64,000 nucleotides of DNA from Pengzhenrongella frigida. Its GTDB lineage: Bacteria > Actinomycetota > Actinomycetes > Actinomycetales > Cellulomonadaceae. The notes under the pieces were generated by a model. That model did no database searches. It was not told the origin of the DNA and saw nothing but the letters and a program-made list of their open reading frames with translations. Positions 46,157 through 54,831 of the stretch are shown piece after piece (position 1 is the first letter of the stretch; each line of letters starts with the position of its first letter). The position numbers and the translations under genes are program-made. Location: positions 1 to 64,000 of the forward strand of contig NZ_SDWW01000022.1 of the NCBI RefSeq assembly GCF_004168625.1, written 5' to 3'.

Positions 46157-47392
46157 GTGAGCGAAACGAACCAGCCCGGTGCCCCGATGTCCGCCAAACC
46201 GCGCGTCTCCGCACGTCTTGCGGCGATCGCCGAGTCCGCGACGCTCGCGGTCGACGCCAAGGCCAAGGCGTTGAAGGCCGCCGGGAGGCCCGTGATCGGG
46301 TTCGGCGCGGGCGAGCCGGACTTCCCCACGCCCGAGTACATCGTCGACGCCGCCGCGGCCGCGTGCCGGGTGCCGGCCAACCACCACTACACGCCGGCCG
46401 CGGGCCTGCCCGCCCTGAAGCAGGCGATCGCCGCCAAGACGCTGCGTGACTCCGGCTACGAGGTGTCGCCGGCGTCCGTGCTCGTCACCAACGGTGGCAA
46501 GCAGGCGGTGTACCAGGCGTTCGCCGCGATCGTCGACCCGGGCGACGAGGTCCTCCTCCCCGCGCCGTACTGGACGACCTACCCGGAGGCGATCCGGCTC
46601 GCGGGCGGGGTTCCCGTCGAGGTCTTCGCCGGGGTCGACCAGGGCTACCTGGTCACCGTCGAGCAGCTCGAGGCCGCCCGCACGCCGGCGACCAAGGCGC
46701 TGCTGTTCTGCTCGCCGTCCAACCCGACCGGCGCGGTCTACTCCCCCGCGCAGACGGCCGCCATCGGGCAGTGGGCGCTCGAGCACGGGATCTGGGTCAT
46801 CACCGACGAGATCTACGAGCACCTCACCTACGACGACGCGGTCTTCACCCCTATCGTGCGCGCGGTGCCCGCGCTCGCCGACACCACGATCGTGCTCAAC
46901 GGGGTCGCCAAGACCTACGCGATGACCGGCTGGCGGGTGGGCTGGATGATCGCGCCGACCGACGTCATCAAGGCCGCGACCAACCTGCAGTCGCACCTGA
47001 CGTCCAACGTCTCCAACGTCTCTCAGCACGCGGCGATCGCCGCGCTCACCGGGGACCTGTCCGCCGTCGCGGCGATGCGGACGGCGTTCGACCGCCGTCG
47101 GCGCACGATGGTCGAGATGCTCTCGGCGATCGACGGTGTCGTGTGCCCGATGCCGCAGGGCGCGTTCTACGCCTACCCGAGCGTCGAGGGCGTCCTCGGT
47201 CGCACGATCCGCGGGGTGACCCCGACGACGTCGGCCGAGCTGGCGACCCTGATCCTCGAGACCGTCGAGGTCGCGGTCGTCCCGGGCGAGGCGTTCGGGC
47301 CGAGCGGCTTCCTGCGGCTGTCCTACGCGCTCGGCGACGACGACCTGATCGAGGGCGTCTCGCGCATCCAGGCGCTGCTGCGCGAGGGGTAG
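46157..47392 (+). CDS. aspC: Pyridoxal-phosphate aminotransferase (aspartate aminotransferase-like)
   Basis: Class I/II fold-type I transaminase, probably acting on aspartate or another small amino acid. 411 residues. [15 protein letters not shown] near residue 55, [36 protein letters not shown], and [14 protein letters not shown] with the PLP-lysine. The start could be ATG 46148 (three codons longer) or GTG 46157. It lies divergent from tRNA-Trp-secE, a common actinobacterial arrangement. Confidence 0.9.
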   Translation: MSETNQPGAPMSAKPRVSARLAAIAESATLAVDAKAKALKAAGRPVIGFGAGEPDFPTPEYIVDAAAAACRVPANHHYTPAAGLPALKQAIAAKTLRDSGYEVSPASVLVTNGGKQAVYQAFAAIVDPGDEVLLPAPYWTTYPEAIRLAGGVPVEVFAGVDQGYLVTVEQLEAARTPATKALLFCSPSNPTGAVYSPAQTAAIGQWALEHGIWVITDEIYEHLTYDDAVFTPIVRAVPALADTTIVLNGVAKTYAMTGWRVGWMIAPTDVIKAATNLQSHLTSNVSNVSQHAAIAALTGDLSAVAAMRTAFDRRRRTMVEMLSAIDGVVCPMPQGAFYAYPSVEGVLGRTIRGVTPTTSAELATLILETVEVAVVPGEAFGPSGFLRLSYALGDDDLIEGVSRIQALLREG

Positions 47393-47430
47393 CTGCGCGA
47401 GAAGTCACTGCATCGGCGGGGTCCAACTGC

Positions 47431-47436
47431 CAAGGT
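47431..47436 (+). promoter_or_regulatory. -10-like element before the ABC exporter genes
   Basis: CAAGGT 6 nt before the ATG at 47443. The same bases could act as a weak Shine-Dalgarno, so this is ambiguous. Confidence 0.3.
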
Positions 47437-47442
47437 GGTGCC

Positions 47443-48387
47443 ATGACTGATCCCGACTTTGCCGTCGAGGTACACGACCTGCGCAAACGCTACGGCGACA
47501 AGCAGGCCGTCGACGGCCTCGACCTGTCCGTCCACCGGGGCGAGATCTTCGCCGTGCTCGGCCCGAACGGGGCCGGCAAGACGACGACCGTCGAGATCCT
47601 CGAGGGGTTCCGGAACCGGGACGGCGGGTCGGTGAGCGTGCTCGGCGCCGACCCCGCGACCGCGGATCGCGCCTGGCGGTCGCGGATCGGGATCGTGCTC
47701 CAGACGGCGAACGACCAGGCGGAGCTCACCGTCCACGAGCTGGTGCACCACTTCGCCCGCTACTACCCCCATCCGCGTGACCCGGACGAGGTGATCGAGT
47801 CCGTCGGGCTGTCGGAGAAGGCGGGGACCCGAACACGGCAGCTCTCCGGGGGCCAGCGCCGCCGGCTCGACGTCGCACTAGGAATCGTCGGGAACCCGGA
47901 GCTGCTCTTCCTCGACGAGCCGACGACGGGGTTCGACCCGGAGGCCCGCCACTCGTTCTGGGACCTCCTGGACGGCCTGCGCGACACCGGTACCACCGTG
48001 CTGCTCACGACCCACTACCTCGACGAGGCCGAGCACCTGGCCGACCGGGTCGCCGTCGTGCGCGACGGACAGGTGATCGCGCTCGACACCCCCGCGAACC
48101 TCGGTGGGCGCAACGCCCGCCGCGCGATCGTGCGCTGGACCGAGCAGTCGGCCGGCGGCGGGCCCGTGCATCACCGCGAGCAGCGCACCGACACCCCGAC
48201 GGCGTTCGTGCGCGACCTCGCGACCCGGGCTGCCGTCGACGGCGAGGTGCCGGGGCTGCAGGTGGTGCGTCCGAGCCTTGAGGACGTCTATCTCGGGATG
48301 ATCGGGGAGGTTCCCGCCGTCGAACCGCCACCGGACGGCCGGCCGAGGACCGCCGACAAGGACGACCAGATGGAGGACGTCCGATGA
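47443..48387 (+). CDS. ABC transporter ATP-binding protein (ABC-2/DrrA type)
   Basis: ATPase of a two-gene exporter. 314 residues: [17 protein letters not shown] (Walker A), Q-loop QTANDQAELT, signature LSGGQRRRLD, Walker B ELLFLDEPTTGFD, switch TTHYLDEAEHLADR. A DrrA/CcmA-like C-terminal accessory part follows. The stop overlaps the permease ATG as ATGA. The substrate is unknown; drug or lipid export is a family-level guess. Confidence 0.92.
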   Translation: MTDPDFAVEVHDLRKRYGDKQAVDGLDLSVHRGEIFAVLGPNGAGKTTTVEILEGFRNRDGGSVSVLGADPATADRAWRSRIGIVLQTANDQAELTVHELVHHFARYYPHPRDPDEVIESVGLSEKAGTRTRQLSGGQRRRLDVALGIVGNPELLFLDEPTTGFDPEARHSFWDLLDGLRDTGTTVLLTTHYLDEAEHLADRVAVVRDGQVIALDTPANLGGRNARRAIVRWTEQSAGGGPVHHREQRTDTPTAFVRDLATRAAVDGEVPGLQVVRPSLEDVYLGMIGEVPAVEPPPDGRPRTADKDDQMEDVR

Positions 48388-49235
48388 CCACCTCGACCGA
48401 CCGGGTCGGTCCCGGATCGACCACCCTGCCGAGCACGCTCGCGCTGGGGCTCGCCCGGGTGGGCCTCGAGATGCGGCAGTTCTTCCGCGAGCGGGACGCG
48501 GTCGTGTTCATCTTCGCGTACCCCGTGATCATGCTCGGGATCTTCGCGACAGTCTTCGGGCAGGACGGCGGCACGGTGGGCCCACCGCCCGGCATCCCGT
48601 TCGCGCAGTACTTCCTGCCCGGCATGATCGCCACCGGCGTGATGCTCTCGAGCTTCCAGAACCTCGCGACCTCGATCGCTGTCGAACGGGATGACGGCGC
48701 CCTCAAACGTCTGCGTGGCACCCCGATGCCGGCCACGTCGTACTTCCTGGGGAAGATCGGGCAGGTCTTGGTGACCTCGCTCGTGCAGACGGCGCTGCTG
48801 CTCGTCGTCGCAGCGACGCTCTTCGACGTGCCGATGCCGACGACCGCCTCGGCCTGGGCCACGTTCGCGTGGGTCTTCCTGCTCGGCACCGCGACCGGTT
48901 GCGTGTGCGGCATCGGGTTCTCGTCGGTCCCCCGGTCGGGAAAGTCCGCGAGCGCGGTGGTGGTCCCGGTCGTCCTGATCCTGCAGTTCATCTCCGGGGT
49001 GTTCTTCCAGTACGACTCGCTCCCTACCTGGATGCAGAACCTCGCGGCGGTCTTCCCCCTCAAATGGATCGCGCAGGGCATGCGCTCGGCCTTCTTCCCC
49101 GCGAGCGCCGAGGCGGGTGAGGTCGGCGGCTCGTGGCAGCACCCCGCCACCGCAGCCGTCCTGATCGTGTGGCTCGTGGTCGGGCTGGTGGTCGGCGTGC
49201 GCAAGTTCCGGTGGCAACGGCGCGACGACAGCTGA
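48384..49235 (+). CDS. ABC-2 type transporter permease
   Basis: Membrane partner of the preceding ATPase. 283 residues with about six hydrophobic segments, for example AVVFIFAYPVIMLGIFATVF, LVTSLVQTALLLVVAATLF, SAVVVPVVLILQFISGVFF and VLIVWLVVGLVVGV. LKRLRGTPMPATSYFLGKI is typical of ABC-2 permeases. Translationally coupled to the ATPase. Confidence 0.92.
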   Translation: MTTSTDRVGPGSTTLPSTLALGLARVGLEMRQFFRERDAVVFIFAYPVIMLGIFATVFGQDGGTVGPPPGIPFAQYFLPGMIATGVMLSSFQNLATSIAVERDDGALKRLRGTPMPATSYFLGKIGQVLVTSLVQTALLLVVAATLFDVPMPTTASAWATFAWVFLLGTATGCVCGIGFSSVPRSGKSASAVVVPVVLILQFISGVFFQYDSLPTWMQNLAAVFPLKWIAQGMRSAFFPASAEAGEVGGSWQHPATAAVLIVWLVVGLVVGVRKFRWQRRDDS

Positions 49236-49279
49236 TCCGCCGCCCGACCGGCGGCGCCATGCCTGGCAGACTCACGGGC

Positions 49280-50305
49280 GTGCGCGACCTGACACTGCTC
49301 CCGAAGGCGCACCTCCACCTGCACTTCACCGGGTCCATGCGGGTCGCGACGCTCGCCGACCTCGCCCAGGACGCCAGGGTCCGGCTGCCGGCCGCGCTGC
49401 TCGACGGCGACCCCGTCCGGCTGGCGTTCGACGAGCGCGGCTGGTTCCGGTTCCAGCGCCTGTACGACGCCGCGAGGACCCTCGTGCGCTCGGAGTCCGT
49501 GATGCGCCGGGTCGTGGCGGAGGCAGCGGCCGACGACGCCGCCGAGGGGTCCGGCCGCCTGGAGATCCAGGTCGACCCGACCTCGTACGCGCCGTTCGTC
49601 GGTGGGATCACCCCGGCGCTCGAGATCGTGCTGGACGCCGCGCGCGAGGCGAGCGCCACCACAGGGGTCGAGGTCGCCGTCGTCGTCGCGTCCTCCCGGA
49701 TGCGGCACCCGCTCGAGGCGCGCACGCTGGCGCGGCTCGCGGCGCGGTACGCGGGCGACGGCCCCGGTGAGGTGGTGGGTTTCGGGTTGAGCAACGACGA
49801 GCGTCGGGGCGAGACCGCCGACTTCGCCGCGGCGTTTCGGATCGCCCGGCGCGCGGGCCTCGCGTCGGTGCCCCACGGCGGGGAGCTGCTCGGTCCGGCG
49901 CACGTCGAGGACGTCCTCGATCACCTGCGGCCCGACCGGCTGGGCCACGGCGTGCGGTCAGCCGAGGACCCGCGTGTGCTGGACCGCATCGTGGCCGACG
50001 GCGTCGCGCTCGAGATCTGCCCGGCGTCGAACGTCTCGCTCGGGGTCTATGCCGAGACCGCGCAGGTGCCGCTGCGGGTGCTCGTCGACGCCGGCGCGAC
50101 GATCGCCCTGGGTGCCGACGACCCGCTGCTGTTCGGCTCGAGGCTGGTGGCCCAGTACCAGGTCGCCCGGGACGAGCTGGGGTTCTCCGACCCCGAGCTC
50201 GCCGAGCTGGCCCGGGGCTCCATCCGGGCGTCGCGGGCGTCGGCCGGCACGACGGCGCGGCTGCTCGCCGGGGTCGACGCGTGGCTCGCCCGCGACCCGG
50301 GGTGA
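49280..50305 (+). CDS. add: Adenosine deaminase
   Basis: Deaminates adenosine to inosine in purine salvage. 341 residues from GTG (MRDLTLLPKAHLHLHFTGSM), where HLHLH gives the metal ligands. SVPHGGELLGP carries the catalytic Glu, LGHGVRS a metal/catalytic His, and LGADDPLLFG the Asp pair. An ATG at 49259 would add seven residues not seen in the family. CAGACT lies 7 nt before the GTG. It stands 44 nt after the permease. Confidence 0.93.
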   Translation: MRDLTLLPKAHLHLHFTGSMRVATLADLAQDARVRLPAALLDGDPVRLAFDERGWFRFQRLYDAARTLVRSESVMRRVVAEAAADDAAEGSGRLEIQVDPTSYAPFVGGITPALEIVLDAAREASATTGVEVAVVVASSRMRHPLEARTLARLAARYAGDGPGEVVGFGLSNDERRGETADFAAAFRIARRAGLASVPHGGELLGPAHVEDVLDHLRPDRLGHGVRSAEDPRVLDRIVADGVALEICPASNVSLGVYAETAQVPLRVLVDAGATIALGADDPLLFGSRLVAQYQVARDELGFSDPELAELARGSIRASRASAGTTARLLAGVDAWLARDPG

Positions 50306-50403
50306 GTGGGTGGCTCGGGTGATGGTGGGGGCGGTCGCAGGGGTCCGCGGATCGTCGGGATGACCTGCGTCGAGACTGGTGGTGATCAGTTCTGCCGAAC
50401 CCC
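50306..50403 (+). other. Spacer after add
   Basis: No gene, hairpin or repeat recognised. It leads into the promoter of the HNH gene. Confidence 0.4.
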
Positions 50404-50433
50404 TTGACGGTTTAGTCCTGGTTCGGGTAGCAT
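50404..50433 (+). promoter_or_regulatory. Promoter of the DUF222/HNH gene (TTGACG-18-TAGCAT)
   Basis: TTGACG (50404-50409) and TAGCAT (50428-50433), 18 bp apart, 72 bp before the GTG. This gene thus has a conventional leader. Confidence 0.65.
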
Positions 50434-50505
50434 TAGCACAGGCGTTCGAGGACGAGCACCTACGCAGTTGTTGGGGATGCGACTCGACGGCGACAGGGGG
50501 CAGCT

Positions 50506-52155
50506 GTGGACGCGACTGCGGCCGACGACGTCGCGACGGGCGGACTGGTCGGGCCAGCCGGGCACGTCGGTGCGGCCGGTCCATGCGTGGCCCGTCGGCA
50601 CATGGCCGACCTCCAGGCCGCTGCCGCACTGCTGGCCGCTGACAGCTCCGGCGCCACCGAGTGGTCGGGCCCGGACCGCCATGCGGTGTTCGCCGACCTC
50701 ACCCGCACCATCGACGCGCTCACCGCCACCCGCGCCGCCGTCCTGATCGCCGAACGCGACGCCGACACCTGGCGCGGCCACGGCGACCCCGACCTGAGCG
50801 GCTGGGCAGGCCGCGTCTCGCGCCTCGGCAAACACGGCGGCACCGCCCAGGTGCGCCAGGCGACCGAGCTCGACACCGTCCCGGACGTCGTGGTCGCGGT
50901 CACCGAGGGCCGGATCCCGCTCGAGCACGCCACGATCATCGCCAAGATCGCCTCCGCCGGCACCCCCGCCCAGCGCGATGCCGCCACCTCGACCTCCGGC
51001 CAGGAAGCCCTCGTCGAGCTCGCCGAGACCCAGGACGCCGGCACGTTCGGCAAGACCGCCGACCGGTGGGCCGCCACGCTCGACCCCGAGGGCCTCGAGC
51101 GTGACCACCAGGCCCAGTACCGCGCGCGCTACTTCCAGGTGTCCACCGGCCCGAACGGCTCCCACCTCAAAGGGCTCCTCGACGCGATCACCGGGCAGAA
51201 GCTCACCCTCGCACTGGAAGCCGTCGCCGGGCGCCCCGGCATCAACGACGACCGTGACTTCGGCCAGCGCAACGCCGACGCGCTGACCTCCCTCGCGCTC
51301 GCCGCCCTCGGCGACCCCACCACGAAACCCGGCGCCCACGTCCCGCCGCAGATCTCGCTGATCCTGACGGAGGCCACCTGGATCGCCGCCCAGGCCGACC
51401 GCGAACGGCGCCGCGCCTCGCTGACGACCTTCGGGTTCCTCGGCACCGTCGAGCCCGGGCTCGACGGTGACGACACCCGCTCCTCGGAACCGGGGCGCGA
51501 CGGCGGCGACCACCGGACGCCGAGCACCCCCGCCAGCGGAGTGCCCGCGGAGCCCGGGGAGCCCGGGGAGGCCGCCGGGGAAGCCGGGGAAGCCGCCGAC
51601 GGTCAGCGCGCGAACGGGGAACCCGCGAGCTACGCACCCGCGACCCTCGAGGACGGCACACCCGTGGCGGCCAGCGAGCTCAGCCAGCTGATGTGCGACT
51701 GCGAGCTGACCCGGATCGTGGTCAACGCCGACGGCGTCCCGCTCGACCTCGGCCGGACCGAACGGCTGTTCACCGGCCCCCAACGCAAGGCCGTCATCGC
51801 CCGAGACCGCGAGTGCGCCGTGCCCGGCTGCACTGCCCACGCCCGCTGGTGCAACATCCACCACCTCGCGTGGTGGACCCGCGACGGCGGAGTGACCTCC
51901 GTGGAAAACGGCGTCCTGCTGTGCAACTTCCATCACCACGAGGTGCACCGGCTCGACCTCACCCTCACCCGCCACACCCTCGCGCGCGGGACCGGGCCCG
52001 GGCCCGGGCCCGGCGACACCATCGCGCGCGTGCGCTACGAATTCCACGACCGAGCGGGCCGACCCGTCTGGACGACCAGAGACCGAGTTCCCCGGCGGGA
52101 TCCGGGTCAAGATCCGGGTCGAGATCCCGATCTCCTGGACTTCCTCGTCGCCTGA
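50506..52155 (+). CDS. DUF222 and HNH endonuclease domain protein (13E12 repeat family)
   Basis: 549 residues. The N-terminal two thirds is the DUF222 region (IDALTATRAAVLIAERDADT, AVTEGRIPLEHATIIAKIAS, KGLLDAITGQKLTLALEAVA). A low-complexity Pro/Gly/Glu/Ala linker at about residues 345-370 comes from tandem DNA repeats at 51550-51597. The C-terminal HNH motif is CAVPGCTAHARWCNIHH, then VENGVLLCNFHHHEVH, with all Cys and His present. Two further short repeats (GPGPGPG and DPGQDPGRDPD) mark the tail. GTG start with AGGGGG. The family is multi-copy in actinobacteria and its role is unknown. A tail of a second member is at 1-96. Confidence 0.9.
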   Translation: MDATAADDVATGGLVGPAGHVGAAGPCVARRHMADLQAAAALLAADSSGATEWSGPDRHAVFADLTRTIDALTATRAAVLIAERDADTWRGHGDPDLSGWAGRVSRLGKHGGTAQVRQATELDTVPDVVVAVTEGRIPLEHATIIAKIASAGTPAQRDAATSTSGQEALVELAETQDAGTFGKTADRWAATLDPEGLERDHQAQYRARYFQVSTGPNGSHLKGLLDAITGQKLTLALEAVAGRPGINDDRDFGQRNADALTSLALAALGDPTTKPGAHVPPQISLILTEATWIAAQADRERRRASLTTFGFLGTVEPGLDGDDTRSSEPGRDGGDHRTPSTPASGVPAEPGEPGEAAGEAGEAADGQRANGEPASYAPATLEDGTPVAASELSQLMCDCELTRIVVNADGVPLDLGRTERLFTGPQRKAVIARDRECAVPGCTAHARWCNIHHLAWWTRDGGVTSVENGVLLCNFHHHEVHRLDLTLTRHTLARGTGPGPGPGDTIARVRYEFHDRAGRPVWTTRDRVPRRDPGQDPGRDPDLLDFLVA

Positions 52156-52195
52156 CCGTTCGATCGGTGTGATGCGGCGGGCTCTCGGCGTCCTG

Positions 52196-52241
52196 TTGAC
52201 AGGCGTCGCCGTCTGGATCATTGTATCAATGAACCAGTACA
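52196..52241 (+). promoter_or_regulatory. Promoter and GntR-type operator before the membrane protein/GntR pair
   Basis: TTGACA (52196-52201) with CATTGT (52219-52224) at 17 bp. Overlapping the -10 is an inverted repeat TGTA-N12-TACA (52222-52241), with an inner ATTG-N3-CAAT. YtrA-type GntR regulators bind TGTA..TACA palindromes, and one is encoded second in this unit, so autorepression is likely. The -10 is a weak match. Confidence 0.6.
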
Positions 52242-52281
52242 TTAATCCTTGCCACTCGTGAGCGGACCCGGAGGTCCCCCG

Positions 52282-53199
52282 ATGCACCTCGTCGTCGTCC
52301 TGGCGGTCGTCAGCCTTCCCCTCGTGATCGGCGCGACCCTGATCGCGGTCCTCGCGCGGCGACCCGACCCTGCCCCCTCCGATGCTGCGGCGGCCGCTCG
52401 CCGGCATGCTGGCGCAGTCAACGTGCTGGCGCTGATCTGCCTGTTCGCCAGCATGGCCGTCGGGCTCGGTGTCCTGACCGGATCGTCCGCCGACGGCCGA
52501 CAGGGCATCTACCTCGGTCTGGTCCCCGCCGCTGCCGGGCTCGCGTTCGCGGCCGTGCAGGGCCTCGGCGAGCTCACCTGGCCCCGACCCAGCGGGACGA
52601 TCCGACGGGCACCCCTGACGCGCCGGACAACGTCCGATGTCGCACCAGGCCGGCTGCGACGTGCCACCTGGTGCTGGTCGGCCCTCACCGCCGTCACGCT
52701 CGTCGCGTGCGGTGCGGCGTCCGATGACGGGCGCGGGATCACGCGCACGTTCACCGACGGCAGCGCGGGGGCAGGCCCCTTCCCCGGCTGGTTCTACGGC
52801 GTCCCGCTGCTCCTGGCAACGACCGCTGTCCTGCTCGCGAGCGAGACCGTGCTGGGCCTGGTCGCCAGGCGGCCCGCGGTGATGGACGCGGCACCCGAGT
52901 GGGATCTCGGGCTGCGCCGGACGTCGTCCCGTCGGCTGCTCCGCGGCGTCCAGCTCGTGCTCGGTTGGACGGCGGCCGGAGTGCTGTTCATCGCCGGCGC
53001 GGCTGTGCACTCCGTCGGCGTCGGCGGTTCGGCGAACGGGATCGCGACGGGAGCCGCGGGCTATGCCGCGGTCGGGATCGCGTCGATGGTGCTGGGCGTC
53101 GTCGCGTGGCTCGGGAGCACCGCGGCGGTGTTCCTGCCCGCCCGACCCGTCGTGGCCGACGGCGCGGCCGCGCTGAGCCCGCACGGCCTGCTCGCATGA
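52282..53199 (+). CDS. Multi-spanning membrane protein of unknown function
   Basis: 305 residues with about eight hydrophobic stretches, for example LVVVLAVVSLPLVIGATLIA, NVLALICLFASMAVGLGVLT, VPLLLATTAVLLASETVLGL and AAVGIASMVLGVVAWLGSTA. I do not recognise a family. ATG chosen because GGAGG lies 7 nt upstream; a longer frame from 52249 lacks this. The stop overlaps the GntR ATG as ATGA. Genes with this arrangement are usually controlled by the linked regulator, but the transported or sensed compound is unknown. Confidence 0.75.
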   Translation: MHLVVVLAVVSLPLVIGATLIAVLARRPDPAPSDAAAAARRHAGAVNVLALICLFASMAVGLGVLTGSSADGRQGIYLGLVPAAAGLAFAAVQGLGELTWPRPSGTIRRAPLTRRTTSDVAPGRLRRATWCWSALTAVTLVACGAASDDGRGITRTFTDGSAGAGPFPGWFYGVPLLLATTAVLLASETVLGLVARRPAVMDAAPEWDLGLRRTSSRRLLRGVQLVLGWTAAGVLFIAGAAVHSVGVGGSANGIATGAAGYAAVGIASMVLGVVAWLGSTAAVFLPARPVVADGAAALSPHGLLA

Positions 53200-53582
53200 G
53201 CATGCAGATCGAGATCGACCTGGCGTCGGGCGTGCCGCCCTACGAGCAGATCAGGTCACAGGTGGTCGCCCACGCGTCGGCCGGACGGCTGCGCGCCGGG
53301 GATCGGCTGCCGACCATTCGCGCGCTCGCGGTCGACCTCGGGGTGGCCGCCGGGACGGTCGCGCGGGCCTACCGCGAGCTGGAGACGAGCGGGGTCGTGG
53401 TGACGCGTCGGCGGACCGGAACTGTCGTGGCGGACGGGGCGCCCGCGACCGACGTCGGGCTCGGCCGGGCTGCGGCAGAGTTTGTCGCTGCCGCGCGGGC
53501 CCGGGGCCTCACGGACGAAGCCGTCGTCGATCTCGTGCGTGGCACCTTGCTGACGCCGCTGGGCGACGGGCGGTCCGGGTAG
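53196..53582 (+). CDS. GntR-family regulator, YtrA-type
   Basis: 128 residues. Winged helix-turn-helix: PPYEQIRSQVVAHASAGRLR, GDRLPTIRALAVDLGVAAGT, VARAYRELETSGVVVTRRRT. Only about 45 residues follow the DNA-binding domain, as in the YtrA subfamily, which lacks a large effector domain. It is translationally coupled to the membrane protein and probably binds the palindrome at 52222-52241. Confidence 0.9.
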   Translation: MSMQIEIDLASGVPPYEQIRSQVVAHASAGRLRAGDRLPTIRALAVDLGVAAGTVARAYRELETSGVVVTRRRTGTVVADGAPATDVGLGRAAAEFVAAARARGLTDEAVVDLVRGTLLTPLGDGRSG

Positions 53583-53588
53583 GCCGGC

Positions 53589-53624
53589 GGTCCAGGTGGA
53601 CCGGACCAGCCCCCCTCGCGAGGG
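53589..53624. terminator. Hairpins between convergent gntR and murB
   Basis: A 5-bp stem with 4-nt loop (53589-53602) and a 12-bp palindrome (53613-53624) fill the 42-bp convergent spacer. They may serve both directions. Confidence 0.5.
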
Positions 53625-54818
53625 TTACGACTCGTCCAGCGAGCAGCCGACCAGAACCGGTTCGGGCTCGAGGACGACCCCGAACGCCGACTGCACGCCG
53701 TCGCGCACCACCCGGGCGAGCGCGAGCAGCTCGGCGGTGGTGCCGTCGCCTCGGTTCGTCAGGGCCAGGACGTGCTTGGTCGACAGGCCGACCGTCCCCG
53801 GCAGCCCGAAGCTGCGGCCGAACCCGGCGTGCTCGATCAGCCACGCGGCACTGGTCTTGGTCAGCCCTGCCTCGACCTCCTGGGCGTGCGGTCCGGACGA
53901 CCGCGCGGGACGACCGGACTGGACCGGGTACCGCGGCGCGGTGGCGGGCAGAGCGGCGGCCTGGTCGACGTCGAGGATCGGGTTCGTGAAGAACGAGCCG
54001 GCGCTCCACGTGTCGGGGTCGTCGGCGTCGAGCACCATGCCCTTGCCGCGGCGCAGCTCGAGCACGGCCGCGCGCACGTCGGGCGTCCGGGCGCGCTCGC
54101 CCACGGCGACGTCGAGCCGCCGCGCAAGCTCGGGGTAGCCGATGGGCGCGGACAGGTCGCCGAGGTACATCTGCAGGCTCAGGTCGAGCACGACGAATCG
54201 CGGGGTCGGGCCCCACGGGGTGCCGGGCGCGGTCAGCGAGCGCTTGAGCACCGAGGTGCGGTACCCGAACGCCAGGTCGACCAGCGGGAGCGTGCGCACG
54301 CGCGACTGCTCGCGGTCCCAGACCCGCACGGACGCCACCACCCCGGCGAGCTCCTGGCCGTACGCGCCGATGTTCTGCACCGGCGCCGCACCGGCGGACC
54401 CGGGGATCCCGGCGAGCGCCTCGACCCCGATCCAGCCCTCGGCGACCGCCCGCGCGACGACGTCGTCCCAGACCGCGCCGGCCGGGACCGTGATGCTCGC
54501 CCCGCCGCAGGTGTCCGCAGCCTCGATCTCGAGCCCCCGGCGCGCATCGCGCACAACGACGCCGGGGAAGCCGCCGTCGGCCACCACGAGGTTCGAGCCG
54601 CCACCGATGACGAGCAGCGGCTCCCCCGCAGCGTCGGCGCTGCGCACGGTCTCGATCAGATCGGCCTCGGTCGACGTCTCGACGAACCGCCCGACCGGCC
54701 CCCCGAGGCGCAGGGTCGTGAGCTCGGCCAGGTGCCGGCCGCCGGACCCAGCGACAGCCGGATCGGCAGCAGCATCAGCATCGGCAGAAGCGGCGTCGGG
54801 GAGGGCGGGGAGACTCAT
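53625..54818 (-). CDS. murB: UDP-N-acetylmuramate dehydrogenase MurB
   Basis: FAD enzyme completing UDP-MurNAc for peptidoglycan. 397 residues. FAD-binding LVIGGGSNLVVADGGFPGVV, GIPGSAGAAPVQNIGAYGQE, FGYRTSVLKRS, a catalytic-Ser region SAGSFFTNPIL, and a C-terminal KTSAAWLIEHAGFGR. ATG start with TAGCCT 7 nt upstream and no Shine-Dalgarno. The TAG of that -10 is also the stop codon of the upstream MFS gene. Confidence 0.96.
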   Translation of the reverse strand: MSLPALPDAASADADAAADPAVAGSGGRHLAELTTLRLGGPVGRFVETSTEADLIETVRSADAAGEPLLVIGGGSNLVVADGGFPGVVVRDARRGLEIEAADTCGGASITVPAGAVWDDVVARAVAEGWIGVEALAGIPGSAGAAPVQNIGAYGQELAGVVASVRVWDREQSRVRTLPLVDLAFGYRTSVLKRSLTAPGTPWGPTPRFVVLDLSLQMYLGDLSAPIGYPELARRLDVAVGERARTPDVRAAVLELRRGKGMVLDADDPDTWSAGSFFTNPILDVDQAAALPATAPRYPVQSGRPARSSGPHAQEVEAGLTKTSAAWLIEHAGFGRSFGLPGTVGLSTKHVLALTNRGDGTTAELLALARVVRDGVQSAFGVVLEPEPVLVGCSLDES

Positions 54819-54825
54819 GGCGCCC

Positions 54826-54831
54826 AGGCTA
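54826..54831 (-). promoter_or_regulatory. -10 element of a probable leaderless murB transcript
   Basis: TAGCCT, 7 nt before the murB ATG, overlapping the stop codon of the preceding gene. Confidence 0.5.

Noticed and set aside
50386-53184. A 932-codon open frame on the minus strand
   Set aside because: It is the shadow of the HNH and membrane-protein genes, which have domains, starts and promoters on the + strand.
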